From contig NZ_JAGIKV010000022.1 of the NCBI RefSeq assembly GCF_017874615.1, forward strand, positions 1-64,000: 64,000 nucleotides of DNA, given 5' to 3'. Source of the DNA: Paenibacillus xylanexedens (GTDB lineage: Bacteria > Bacillota > Bacilli > Paenibacillales > Paenibacillaceae). How positions within the stretch are numbered: the stretch's first letter is position 1; each line of letters opens with the position of its first letter. Shown in pieces: positions 50,815-59,685 of the stretch. Below the pieces are notes generated by a model. That model had not been told where the DNA came from, made no database searches, and saw only the letters and a program-made list of their open reading frames with translations. Position numbers and translations under genes: made by a program.

Positions 50815-51750
50815 TTAACCGTCCAAACCGGCAGATACAAACTGTTTCATCGAACGATAAGCCTGCTCCAGTCGAAAGCGCATCGCGCCTGTCACAGCAT
50901 ACATTGAGCGGGTATTTTCCTCATCATGCGAGCCACCCAGACTGTCTGCAACGGTCATATGTAGAGCTGCTGCCCATATATCTGTCATGGAATCATTTTC
51001 TTCCAGCATCGATACATAATCACGGGTTCCATACACCGCCATGACATATTGTATCCACAGTTCCTGGGCAAAATAAAAGAGCGTAGGTTCATGAACCTCC
51101 GTCTGATCTGCCACTCGTTCCAGAATCTGAACGATTTGGAGCGGGAATTCCTCTGGTCTAAGAGGCACGGTGTCGATCTCGACTTCAACCTGCTCTTCGC
51201 CTCTCGTAAACAGGATCATACCTTGAACACCTCGTCGACGCAAGGTTTGCAACACCCGAAATTGAAGCAGAGGGTGAAGCGACTTATCTTTTAACCAACT
51301 GGTAAGTGCCTCGTCAATCTTCGGTAGATCAAGATAGGCCAGCTGCTCCAAAGCCAGCATCGTCTGTTCAGACAGCGGCTCCTCCATTACGGTGCGAAGC
51401 ATCTTATCTGCATAACCATCATCCTGTTCAAGCTTCATTCGGGCATGCTGCCGTGCCATGTCTTCCTCACTAATCTCTTCTTCCTCTTCTCGTTCTTCAA
51501 GAATGGCAGGCGAGGTTTCTTCATATTGAGGAAACGCAGCCTGAAGCCATTCGAGCAGAGCCCGCCATTCATCATAGTGGCGCTCTTCCTGGCCCTGACA
51601 TTGCAGCAAAAAGTGAAGCAATTTCATCGCTTCACCATACCGTTCATTTTCAAGCATAACTGTCAATTGAATCTGGTAATAGTCCAGCGTCTTAGGAAAC
51701 AGCACAATATTGTTGTTATGCTCGTTTTCCGGGGTCGTGGATTCCTTAAT
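50815..51750 (-). CDS. YsoA-like protein, probable AUU start
   Basis: This helical soluble protein of unknown function lies upstream of tig. In B. subtilis the tig neighbour ysoA encodes a TPR-repeat protein of similar size, and this looks like its counterpart. The N-terminal part has TPR-like helices (YGEAMKLLHFLLQCQGQEE, YDEWRALLEWLQAAF). A strongly acidic segment (EEREEEEEISEED) lies near 80-95. Later helices (about 115-190, 215-300) have no clear catalytic motif. AGAGGAGGTG lies exactly 5 bp before an ATT codon at 51750 in this frame; the only upstream candidate, TTG at 51792, has no ribosome site. I therefore place the start at ATT (311 aa). Confidence 0.75.
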   Translation of the reverse strand: MKESTTPENEHNNNIVLFPKTLDYYQIQLTVMLENERYGEAMKLLHFLLQCQGQEERHYDEWRALLEWLQAAFPQYEETSPAILEEREEEEEISEEDMARQHARMKLEQDDGYADKMLRTVMEEPLSEQTMLALEQLAYLDLPKIDEALTSWLKDKSLHPLLQFRVLQTLRRRGVQGMILFTRGEEQVEVEIDTVPLRPEEFPLQIVQILERVADQTEVHEPTLFYFAQELWIQYVMAVYGTRDYVSMLEENDSMTDIWAAALHMTVADSLGGSHDEENTRSMYAVTGAMRFRLEQAYRSMKQFVSAGLDG

Positions 51751-51932
51751 GGGAGCACCTCCTCTATATCCTGAATCTCCAGTTGGAATCAACCTAAATA
51801 GATGTATATATTAAAACGATTGTTGATCTATTTTCTGAGTTCTCCTGATATTCTAACATAACCTTAAATATAATGAAAAAAACGTTACTGCCGCCAAATA
51901 TCATATACGAAAAATAGTTTAAAATAAAATGC

Positions 51933-51961
51933 TTGATATTCCTGTATGCATATGATAAAAT
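51933..51961 (+). promoter_or_regulatory. Promoter of tRNA-Arg copy A
   Basis: A -35 TTGATA (51933-51938), a 17-bp spacer and a -10 TAAAAT (51956-51961) lie 23 bp upstream of the tRNA. Confidence 0.7.
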
Positions 51962-51984
51962 CAATTTTGCTTGAAAAAATTCAT

Positions 51985-52058
<74 letters not shown>

Positions 52059-52064
52059 TATAAA

Positions 52065-52092
52065 AAGAAGCTTCCTTCGGGAAGCTTTTTTT
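52065..52092 (+). terminator. Terminator of tRNA-Arg copy A
   Basis: AAGCTTCC, a TTCG loop and GGAAGCTT are followed by a run of T. The same terminator design follows the other tRNA copies. Confidence 0.9.
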
Positions 52093-52214
52093 GCATTCTA
52101 GGGATGAGAACCCCAACAGTTCGTCGGAGCGTTCGCTTCGTTACGTACTTTATGCGCTGCATTGGAGCGTCCGCATTTGATCACTCTATAAGCAACGCGT
52201 TGAAAGTATCGATG

Positions 52215-52410
52215 TTCTAACGAACACAGGACACTTTATTTGCTGCAAATTCAGTATCACGGAATTCTAACGAATCTTATAGAGCTTATCTCACCAATTC
52301 TGGGATAGTAATTCACTTATTTGCAATTCATAGCCTGATTAACGTCGCTGAGGTTCGTTAGGATCTGAAAATAGCGGTTTTACCCATTATAAGACCTCGT
52401 GGATTCGTTA
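52215..52410. repeat. Four-copy TAACGAA element, 50-bp phased, two direct and two inverted
   Basis: TTCTAACGAA occurs at 52215-52224 and 52265-52274. Its inverse TTCGTTA(G) occurs at 52354-52361 and 52404-52410. The spacing inside each half is exactly 50 bp, so the unit is symmetrical around about 52312. The remaining DNA between 52093 and 52557 has no gene. It resembles a dispersed, transcribed or structured repeat. Confidence 0.55.
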
Positions 52411-52430
52411 AAGTTCACAGGCTAGTCAAG

Positions 52431-52457
52431 GCACCCACGGTCCATTGGGTGTTTTTT
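52431..52457 (+). terminator. Orphan plus-strand terminator-like hairpin
   Basis: CACCCA and TGGGTG form a short stem followed by TTTTTTC. No plus-strand gene precedes it except the tRNA, which has its own terminator. It may belong to the repeat unit just upstream or be left from a lost gene. Confidence 0.5.
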
Positions 52458-52557
52458 CATTTCATTGCTCAATATTGACATAGAATGTTATGCTTACGGA
52501 GTGGGTAATGTAACAATCCATACATATTAACTTCTTAGGAAACAGGAGATTTTATCA

Positions 52558-53787
52558 ATGTCATCTTCAATACAGCAACACTCATCTATCCATACCGAGG
52601 AAGAACATTCTTCGACATCCAAAAGATTCGGCCTGTTATTAGCAGGCATTATCGTCATAGCAGCTACCATGAGGTCACCGATCACCGCAACGGGTCCCGT
52701 CGTGGAGATGATCCGCTCAGATACAGGTATCGGCCATACAATGGTGGGGCTTCTCACCTCACTTCCTTTGCTCGCCTTTGCAGCAGTCTCTCCTTTTGCA
52801 CCGCGCCTTGCCAAACGTTTAGGACTCGAATCTGCTCTGCTATTGGCTGTTATGATTGTAACCATTGGGGTGGCATTACGCTTGTTGCCTTCCGTTCTCT
52901 CCTTATATGCAGGAACCGCAATTTTGGGGTGCGGCATTGCATTAAGTAACGTGCTTTTGCCAAGTTTAATCAAACGTGATTTTCCATTGCGGGTAGGTAT
53001 CGTCACCGGATTATACTCTGTATCCATGAATATATTTGGCGCCATCGCCTCAGGTGTGAGTGTGCCCGTAGCAGGAGCCACATCTATGGGTTGGCGTGCT
53101 TCGTTAGGCATGTGGGCCCTGTTGTCCATATTGGCGCTTCTCTTGTGGCTCCCCCAGATCGCCGCAGGACGTCACCGAATGTTATTCATAGCCACACAGA
53201 GTGAAGGGACGTCTGTACGTCTACGGACCTCTTCCCTGGCCTGGTTCATTACTTTATTTATGGGTCTGCAATCTCTAATATTCTATACAACGATTACCTG
53301 GCTTCCCGAGATTCTCGCTGAGCAAGGATTCAGCCCCACCTCAGCAGGGTGGATGCTCTCCCTGATGCAGATGGTTAGTGTCCCAGCTACCTTTATCGTT
53401 CCGATCCTCGCCGGCCGAATGCGAGATCAGCGTGTTCTAACCGCGATAACGTGCTCTTCTTTAATTGTCGGGTATACTTTATTGTTAAGTGGCATCGCTT
53501 CGCTCGTTACCATTGGTGTCACGTTGGCAGGAATAGGCGCTGGAGCTTCGTTTGGAATGGTAACCATGTTCTTCGTCCTTCGCACAAAAGATGCCAGACA
53601 AGCTGCCAGCCTGTCCGGTATGGCCCAATCCTTCGGATATATGCTGGCCGCAGTGGGACCTCTACTGTTCGGTATGCTTCATGACTGGACGAAGGGATGG
53701 ACCTTCCCATTGTTAATACAGGTCATTCTGGCCATCGCTTTGCTAATCGCAGGGATTCAGGCCAGCAAAAATAGAATGATCGGTTAG
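52558..53787 (+). CDS. MFS transporter, CynX/NimT-like
   Basis: This 409-aa protein has about 12 membrane helices starting at residue 24. The early sequence AATMRSPITATGPVVEMI and the loop APRLAKRLGLESALLL are typical of the CynX/NimT (cyanate/2-nitroimidazole) branch of the major facilitator superfamily. The substrate cannot be read from sequence. The start is fixed by AGGAGATTTTATCA before the ATG. It is the only long plus-strand gene between the two tRNA-Arg copies, with no partner regulator beside it. Confidence 0.88.
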   Translation: MSSSIQQHSSIHTEEEHSSTSKRFGLLLAGIIVIAATMRSPITATGPVVEMIRSDTGIGHTMVGLLTSLPLLAFAAVSPFAPRLAKRLGLESALLLAVMIVTIGVALRLLPSVLSLYAGTAILGCGIALSNVLLPSLIKRDFPLRVGIVTGLYSVSMNIFGAIASGVSVPVAGATSMGWRASLGMWALLSILALLLWLPQIAAGRHRMLFIATQSEGTSVRLRTSSLAWFITLFMGLQSLIFYTTITWLPEILAEQGFSPTSAGWMLSLMQMVSVPATFIVPILAGRMRDQRVLTAITCSSLIVGYTLLLSGIASLVTIGVTLAGIGAGASFGMVTMFFVLRTKDARQAASLSGMAQSFGYMLAAVGPLLFGMLHDWTKGWTFPLLIQVILAIALLIAGIQASKNRMIG

Positions 53788-53804
53788 TCATCTAATTCAT
53801 TTAT

Positions 53805-53853
53805 AAAAAAAAACAAAACGGCCTCCATCCTGCCAATCAGGATGGAGGCCGTT
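53805..53853. terminator. Bidirectional terminator between MFS gene and subtilase
   Basis: ACGGCCTCCATCCTG and CAGGATGGAGGCCGT form a 15-bp perfect stem with a 5-nt loop. On the minus strand it is followed by TTTGTTTTTTTTT, so it terminates the subtilase gene well. On the plus strand the U-run is short. Confidence 0.9.
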
Positions 53854-53907
53854 TATGCATAGAACAATTCCTTCATTAATTTGAATCAATTTTAATGAGG
53901 AATGAAC

Positions 53908-56900
53908 TTACTTCACTTTTACCTTAATCGTTTCTGTGCTGGTAACTCCGGCTGCGTTAATTAACTCTGCCCGATACGTATACGTGCCCGATGCTTTCCC
54001 GGACAGTGTAGTCACAGCACTTTGCGCATAAGGTGTAGCCGAACGGAGTTCTTGCGTATCGATCAACTTATCATTTTCATAGAGACGATACTCAGAAGCA
54101 TTCGTCCCCCACCACAGGTTCATGGTCACCTTATAATGGCCGTCGCCATCCCAGTTATCTTGCGAGAGAACCGCTTTGCCTGGCGTTGCGTTGGTAACCT
54201 GAACAGTCAACGTCTGACTCCGCGTTGTTCCCTTGTCGTTGGTCAACTCGGCCACATACGTATATGTGCCGTTGGCTTTGCCCGTGATCTTCGTCTGAGC
54301 AAACTGCGCCCAAGGCGCGTTGTAAGTCAACTTTTGTGTATCAACCAAAACCCCGTCCTCATATAACTTGTAGCTAGTTGCGTTCTCGCCCCACCAGAGG
54401 TTCATTGTAACGATATACGCGCCCTCTGGCAGGCCGTTGCCTACCCAGTTATTGTGAGACAATACAGGCGTACCTGGGGCCTTGGTTGCCGGAGTTTCAG
54501 GTTCAGTCTCCACGGCTTCCAATTTCAGTGCCGTATTGGCTGTACCCGAAAGCCCCTGTTGGTCTTTTACTGTAAGTTCAACGGCATATTCCCCTGCTTC
54601 GATCCCTTCCAAAGGAAGGCTGAAGCTGCCATCAGGTTGCACTTCAAAGGTTCCCTCTTTATAAACCGACCCATCCTCTTTTTTCACAACATATGTTGCT
54701 TCCAGGGAAGCTGCCGGATCAAACGCGATGTTCCATCCGCTGGCAAGCGCAGGAGCTACGCGGAAGTACAAGTCTTCCACGCTACCGTTAAGGACAGCAG
54801 ACTCATCCTCTTTGAACTCCAACGCTTCTGGTGCAGTTACAGCGGGAGCTGTCTTTTTCACCAAAAATGGCGAAGTGTCTTCCTTATAGGTTTTGCCGTC
54901 CGTACCAATAGTAGTGATGTCTACCGTATATAAACCATCCGGAATCTCCGTCACTTCATCGGTTGTGTAGTCTGCATATGAGCCGTCCCAAGCAAGGTTG
55001 TATCTTGCATTGGCATTGAAGTTAAAATAGTTACCAAAGATGGAGCCAATATAACCATCTTGATAATATCCACCTTCCGGATTAAGACCATCATAGATTT
55101 CAATCAGGGCAAATGTCATCGGGTTATAAAATTCCATCGCTACATTAAGGGTATCCAACGTACCATCAGCCTTCAATGGATAGTGGAATGGATTTTTTTC
55201 AGTGCCTTTTACGGTTTCAATATATTTAACCCCACTCAACGTAACGTTGAAATGAGCAACATATGGCACAGTAAAAGTATTGGTTCCATTCGAGAACTCA
55301 ATGTATCCTTGTGCTTCTGTAGTCGTAGTAACCCCACGCGGAACGGTGATTGTCACTGCAAGTTCTTCCTCACCATTCAATGTAAAGGAATTCTTGTCTA
55401 CGGCAACGGATACACCAGCGACATTACGAGTTGGATTCACATTTACGGTGTAATCCCCGCCACTACCATTCAGCGCTTCAACTTTAATTGTTTTGGTAAT
55501 CGTCTTTTCATCTGTGCTCAGGAAATTACCGTAGTTGATACTTCCGGTGATATTCTCCTTTTCAACAACAGAGCCACTTTCTGTGTATTGAGTTACATCA
55601 AGCACTTTGACAAAAGCCGCAGGATCAATGGTATTAACAGCCTGAATACGGCCAGCACCTTGATCAAATACATCAAACTTGGTTGTATCCAGCACCTTAC
55701 TATTGTTCATCAGTGCAACTTTGATATCAAATGGTGTCCATTCCGGATGCTTCTCGATCAGCAACGCAATCAAACCTGCTACATGAGGTGTAGCCATACT
55801 TGTACCTGATTTACGATCATAAGCTTGTGCGTAATCTGCGTCTGGCTCATCCTTGCCGTAGGCAGGAATCGTAGACAAAATGCTTGTACCTGGTGCAACA
55901 ATATCCGGTTTGATGTCCAGCGTTACCTTAGCAGGTCCACGTGAACTGGATGAACTCATTTCATCGCCCGGAGTTTGGGAACGTTCAAAATCACTAAAGC
56001 TCACTTCAACGGCTTGGCCTGCGTCCAGCTCAGCCTTGATCACATCTCCATCTTCCTTGGACATGCTCAGTGTTGGAATGAGTTCAAAGTTATCGCCCAG
56101 ACTTACACCGATTGGACCCGGAATGTTGTTATATACAATAACAGCCACGGCTCCAGCTGCTTTGGCATTGGCGACTTTCTCTACAAATGCGAGTTCACCA
56201 CGCTGTATTAATGCCACTTTACCTGTAAAATCCTTACCTTCAAAATCAGTCGGCTTACCCAGTGCTGCAAATTCAAGCTCATATTTCCCTGTCAAAACAG
56301 TTTCAGGGTCTGCTGACAGGCTCCATCCCATCAGATCCAGACGGTAAACCGACTCTGTAATAGCCAGTGGAGCTTCAGTCGGAGCAATTACAGACTCTTC
56401 TTCCACAGGAGCAGCTTCAACCGGTGCAGAAGGTGAAGCAGATGGAGTATTTTCTGCTGTTGTAGCTTCTTCTACATTCGGAACTTCAGCTTCGTTAGAA
56501 ACTGTGTCCTCCACAGCCGCTGCACTTTTCTCATCAGCAGTTGCGGGTACACCTTGCTCTGAAACTTCTGGTGCTTCTATTCCAGGTGCTGTACCCAGTT
56601 CAGGAGATTGTTCAACCTTTGGCACCGGTTGTTGTTCAGGTTGTGCCTCTTCGCCTTGCTCACCAATCCAGAAGTGAGTATCGGCTGTAATCAGCTGGCT
56701 AGGTCCTGTAGAGTTACCTACCGTAATGGCCATTGCAGACGCACCCGGAGAACCGAGTGTATAACGGTTAGGTCCACTGTTACCACTTGCTACAACCGCT
56801 GTCACACCAGACAACATCGCATTGTTCAGGGCAACCGAAGTAATATAACTCGGGTCGTTGGCGGCGTTACCCAACGAGAGATTAATTACGTCCATGCCAT

Positions 56901-57855
56901 CTTGAACAGAACGATCAATTCCGCCGAGTACCCATGAGGTTTGGCCACTACCATACGGTCCAAGTACACGGTAAGCATAGATGTCTGCTTCAGGAGCAAC
57001 ACCAACAATACCGTAGTCCCCTGCTTCGCGAGCAGCAACGGTACCCGCTACGTGCGTACCGTGAGATGTGTAATAGGCGCTTCCAGTGTCATTGAACTCA
57101 GGTTCACCCGAAGCTTTCCATTCCTGATATGTCGCTTCATACGGATCATTGTCGTTTCCAACAAAGTCCCACCCACCTTTGTAAGCTTCCTGCAAATTAG
57201 GATGTTCATAGTCAATCCCTGTATCGATGACACCCACTTTGATTCCATTTCCTTTGTAACCCAGATCCCATACTTCAGGTGCACCAATAAAAGGAGCTGT
57301 GTCTTTCATGTACGGGTTCACTTCATCTGTCTCTGGCGCTATTGTAACTTCAAGGTCAGGATATACGCTGACCACGCCAGGTATTTGAAGCAATTGTCCC
57401 ACCTGGTTTCCTTTAAGCTCAATCGCTACACCATTCAAGGCATATGCATATTCTTCCAATACTTCATGTTTGATTTTCTTCTGAGTGAGGCTATGTACAA
57501 ATGACTGTTGTTGTTGCTCAACTTGAGTCACAGCCTTTGTTTCCATAGAGGAGGTAAAAGATTTTCCAGAGAGGGTTGATTCACCTTGCGCTACTGCAAC
57601 AGGTTTATTGGAAAGCTCAACGATCACTCGGGTGTTCTCTCCACCCAGACCTTCCAAGCTTTTATCCAAAAATGGATCTGCGGCAAGTTTTGCTTCCCGT
57701 CCTGCAAGAATGTCTCTCCATTGTTTGGCTTCGGCTGTACGGGGTAAGTTGTCAAGCTGAATAACTGATTCTGCGGGAGCGGCTCCAGCCGCGGGGAGAA
57801 TAATGGAAAAGACCATCAGAACACTTAATAACGTGGATATCAATCGTTTACTCAA
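53908..57855 (-). CDS. Large secreted subtilisin-like serine protease (S8) with PA domain and C-terminal repeats
   Basis: This extracellular protease has 1315 aa. The TTG start at 57855 is chosen because AAAGGAGGGG precedes it and a Sec signal peptide follows directly (STLLSVLMVFSIILPAAGAA). An I9-like propeptide covers about 75-175. The catalytic residues are Asp near 210 (KVGVIDTGIDYEHPNL), His near 267 (SHGTHVAGT) and Ser near 684 (SGTSMATPHVAG). A PA domain (about 540-585, GKVALIQRGELAFVEKV) is inserted before the Ser. An acidic Pro/Glu/Ala-rich stretch (about 395-505) precedes it. Beta-rich Fn3-type domains follow. Two tandem repeats (about 1128-1222 and 1223-1315) share MNLWWG ... YKLYE, as in ChiA-N/Ig-like modules. 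No cell-wall anchor is seen. Confidence 0.93.
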   Translation of the reverse strand: MSKRLISTLLSVLMVFSIILPAAGAAPAESVIQLDNLPRTAEAKQWRDILAGREAKLAADPFLDKSLEGLGGENTRVIVELSNKPVAVAQGESTLSGKSFTSSMETKAVTQVEQQQQSFVHSLTQKKIKHEVLEEYAYALNGVAIELKGNQVGQLLQIPGVVSVYPDLEVTIAPETDEVNPYMKDTAPFIGAPEVWDLGYKGNGIKVGVIDTGIDYEHPNLQEAYKGGWDFVGNDNDPYEATYQEWKASGEPEFNDTGSAYYTSHGTHVAGTVAAREAGDYGIVGVAPEADIYAYRVLGPYGSGQTSWVLGGIDRSVQDGMDVINLSLGNAANDPSYITSVALNNAMLSGVTAVVASGNSGPNRYTLGSPGASAMAITVGNSTGPSQLITADTHFWIGEQGEEAQPEQQPVPKVEQSPELGTAPGIEAPEVSEQGVPATADEKSAAAVEDTVSNEAEVPNVEEATTAENTPSASPSAPVEAAPVEEESVIAPTEAPLAITESVYRLDLMGWSLSADPETVLTGKYELEFAALGKPTDFEGKDFTGKVALIQRGELAFVEKVANAKAAGAVAVIVYNNIPGPIGVSLGDNFELIPTLSMSKEDGDVIKAELDAGQAVEVSFSDFERSQTPGDEMSSSSSRGPAKVTLDIKPDIVAPGTSILSTIPAYGKDEPDADYAQAYDRKSGTSMATPHVAGLIALLIEKHPEWTPFDIKVALMNNSKVLDTTKFDVFDQGAGRIQAVNTIDPAAFVKVLDVTQYTESGSVVEKENITGSINYGNFLSTDEKTITKTIKVEALNGSGGDYTVNVNPTRNVAGVSVAVDKNSFTLNGEEELAVTITVPRGVTTTTEAQGYIEFSNGTNTFTVPYVAHFNVTLSGVKYIETVKGTEKNPFHYPLKADGTLDTLNVAMEFYNPMTFALIEIYDGLNPEGGYYQDGYIGSIFGNYFNFNANARYNLAWDGSYADYTTDEVTEIPDGLYTVDITTIGTDGKTYKEDTSPFLVKKTAPAVTAPEALEFKEDESAVLNGSVEDLYFRVAPALASGWNIAFDPAASLEATYVVKKEDGSVYKEGTFEVQPDGSFSLPLEGIEAGEYAVELTVKDQQGLSGTANTALKLEAVETEPETPATKAPGTPVLSHNNWVGNGLPEGAYIVTMNLWWGENATSYKLYEDGVLVDTQKLTYNAPWAQFAQTKITGKANGTYTYVAELTNDKGTTRSQTLTVQVTNATPGKAVLSQDNWDGDGHYKVTMNLWWGTNASEYRLYENDKLIDTQELRSATPYAQSAVTTLSGKASGTYTYRAELINAAGVTSTETIKVKVK

Positions 57856-58117
57856 GGCTTTGCCCCTCCTTTTAAATGTGAATACGTCACCAAATGATGG
57901 GTTCCTGCTGTTTGTGCGTACTGCAATACACACTCCAATTTCACCGCCTATCTGCAAGAAGATTGACCCTTGGTAAATTATTCTATCAAAATACCACATT
58001 CTCCTTCTAAATACTTACAAATATGATATAGAAATTACTTATATGGGTCTCGAGTATGATAAAAATATCCATTTGTAATTATTTGTCGTATGAATATTTC
58101 ATTTTTAAAATAATGCA
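57856..58117. other. Upstream region of the subtilase gene
   Basis: The 388-bp gap between the subtilase and the methyltransferase holds the methyltransferase terminator (58118-58162) and then A/T-rich DNA that must contain the subtilase promoter. Several T/A-rich -10-like boxes are present, but no convincing -35/-10 pair was found. An unsupported open frame continues upstream of the TTG. Confidence 0.5.
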
Positions 58118-58162
58118 TAAAAAAAGACCAAGAGCCTCTTTATCCGAAAGAGATTCCTGGTA
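58118..58162 (-). terminator. Terminator downstream of the methyltransferase gene
   Basis: On the minus strand ACCAGGA and CTCTTT pair with AAAGAG and TCTTGGT (two small internal loops), followed by CTTTTTTTATG. Confidence 0.8.
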
Positions 58163-58243
58163 TATAGGTGAAGCATGATTAGTATACAAATGCCCGCTAT
58201 AATTCGTTTAACATCGATATAAAATGCTACATATCACAAAATT

Positions 58244-59026
58244 CTACTTTATTCTGGATTCTGGCTTTACGGCTTCAATACGCAGGCGCTTGTAATCGGC
58301 ATACATCGCATCATCTTTCCAAAGGTGAGACATCACGATCTGACTGGTTTCATGGCATATTTGTTGTATCTCTTCATGACTGAGACCTGCAAAATAGTCG
58401 CCTCCAAAATGAGCCAACCAGCCTACTATACCTTGCTCACCATCTGCCAGTCTGGTAGGACGGTCATAGTGATAGGCATGACGCACTACAAATCCACGTT
58501 GTTCTAAAATATGACTATATTCTCCGATCGAAGGAAAATACCAAGGATTGCGTTCCGATGCACGAATGCCCGTGTTACGCTCCATAACCTGCTCTAATGC
58601 ATTCACAATGGTCTGCACGTTCCCTTTACCACCGAATTCTGCTACAAAACGCCCTCCGGGCTTCAATGATTTCCATATACTATCCACCACTAATCGTGGG
58701 CTTCGCATCCAGTGCAGGGCTGCATTGGAGAAAACGGCATCATATAGTCTATTCGTCTCAAACTGATGACCGTCTCCTTCCACGAATTCAAGTTCAGGGA
58801 ATTTTTCCCTCGCACGGCGAATCATGTCCTTCGATGCATCCATGCCAATAACTTCAGCTCCGGCCAGAGTAATTTCATGCGTCAAATCCCCCGTCCCGCA
58901 ACCCAGATCAAGAATGTATTCCCCTTTTTGGGGTTGAAGCCAAGAGATTAGATTTTTGCCATATCCGGACACAAAAGCCAGTTTGTTGTCATACTCATCT
59001 GGTTGCCATTGATTTAACGATTTCAT
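58244..59026 (-). CDS. Class I SAM-dependent methyltransferase, trans-aconitate methyltransferase-like
   Basis: This 260-aa cytoplasmic protein has the SAM motif I YILDLGCGTGDLTHEI (about residues 35-50), acidic end of strand 2 in VIGMDASKDMI, motif II DAVFSNAALHWM, and motif III LKPGGRFVAEFGG. The FSNAALHWM segment is typical of the Tam/UbiE-like group (trans-aconitate methyltransferase), but the substrate is not certain. The ATG at 59026 is used because the family starts near here, although its ribosome site (GGTGG) is weak; an upstream extension of 33 residues is possible. It lies within the tRNA-flanked segment. Confidence 0.82.
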   Translation of the reverse strand: MKSLNQWQPDEYDNKLAFVSGYGKNLISWLQPQKGEYILDLGCGTGDLTHEITLAGAEVIGMDASKDMIRRAREKFPELEFVEGDGHQFETNRLYDAVFSNAALHWMRSPRLVVDSIWKSLKPGGRFVAEFGGKGNVQTIVNALEQVMERNTGIRASERNPWYFPSIGEYSHILEQRGFVVRHAYHYDRPTRLADGEQGIVGWLAHFGGDYFAGLSHEEIQQICHETSQIVMSHLWKDDAMYADYKRLRIEAVKPESRIK

Positions 59027-59145
59027 GAATACCACCGTCGCTTTCGTTATTGATATCCTCATTGTGGCATAGAATTGTTTATTCTTTAAATATATAAATT
59101 CTATATTGTTTATAGGTATAACCAATATAACACTTCCTCTGAACG

Positions 59146-59173
59146 CAAAAAACTTCCCAAAGGAAGCTTCTTG
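59146..59173 (-). terminator. Terminator of the decayed tRNA copy
   Basis: On the minus strand AAGCTTCC, TTT and GGAAG are followed by TTTTTTG. It is a degraded version of the terminator that follows both intact tRNA-Arg genes. Confidence 0.65.
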
Positions 59174-59180
59174 TTCTTTA

Positions 59181-59215
59181 CGTCCTAGGAGGGATACTCT
59201 CTTTCCAGTCGAGAC
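59181..59215 (-). pseudogene. Truncated tRNA-Arg remnant
   Basis: On the minus strand this 35-nt segment begins GTCTC, retains CTGGAAAGAG from the D-arm and ends TATCCCTCCTAGGACG, matching the T-arm 3' half and acceptor end of the intact tRNA-Arg. The anticodon arm and variable loop are deleted and several bases are changed. It is followed by a copy of the tRNA terminator, so it is a decayed tandem duplicate. Confidence 0.75.
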
Positions 59216-59279
59216 TGCGATGTAGCGCCAACGAAGCGGATGCTCCGACGAACCATTGGGGGTTCTCTTCCCTTGAACG

Positions 59280-59316
59280 AAAAAGAAGAAGCTTCCCGAA
59301 GGAAGCTTCTTCTTTT
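59280..59316 (-). terminator. Terminator of tRNA-Arg copy B
   Basis: On the minus strand AAGAAGAAGCTTCC, a TTCG loop and GGAAGCTTCTTCTT are followed by TTT. It is an extended form of the terminator after copy A. Confidence 0.88.
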
Positions 59317-59320
59317 TTTA

Positions 59321-59394
<74 letters not shown>

Positions 59395-59427
59395 AAATAT
59401 GTATAATAAATTTTCGGCGCGGTTCTT

Positions 59428-59455
59428 ATTATACTCTGATTTCTATATTTTTCAA
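59428..59455 (-). promoter_or_regulatory. Promoter of tRNA-Arg copy B
   Basis: On the minus strand there is a -35 TTGAAA (59450-59455), a 16-bp spacer and a perfect -10 TATAAT (59428-59433), 33 bp upstream of the tRNA. It differs from the copy A promoter, so the duplication did not include it. Confidence 0.7.
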
Positions 59456-59685
59456 TAGTTTTATAAAAAAATTAATAATTATACTTAAATACGGGCTTAA
59501 ACATGTACTTTTCGGTGTTATTCTCATACTCCAGCCCCTTTGAGAATATGATAGCTTGAACCAGGTTATATTGAGGAGATTGGGACATTTAGAGTAAGAT
59601 TAACATCAGACATTTTCAATGTCAGAATTGCTGGGTAATCTTTTGCATACATACATTCAATGTTCCATTGAAGGAGAGAATCGTC

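Noticed and set aside
52527..53129. 200-aa minus-strand open frame
   Set aside because: It is antisense to the MFS gene, which has a ribosome site and a coherent membrane pattern.
55060..55809. 249-aa plus-strand open frame
   Set aside because: It is antisense to the subtilase gene and has shadow-frame composition.
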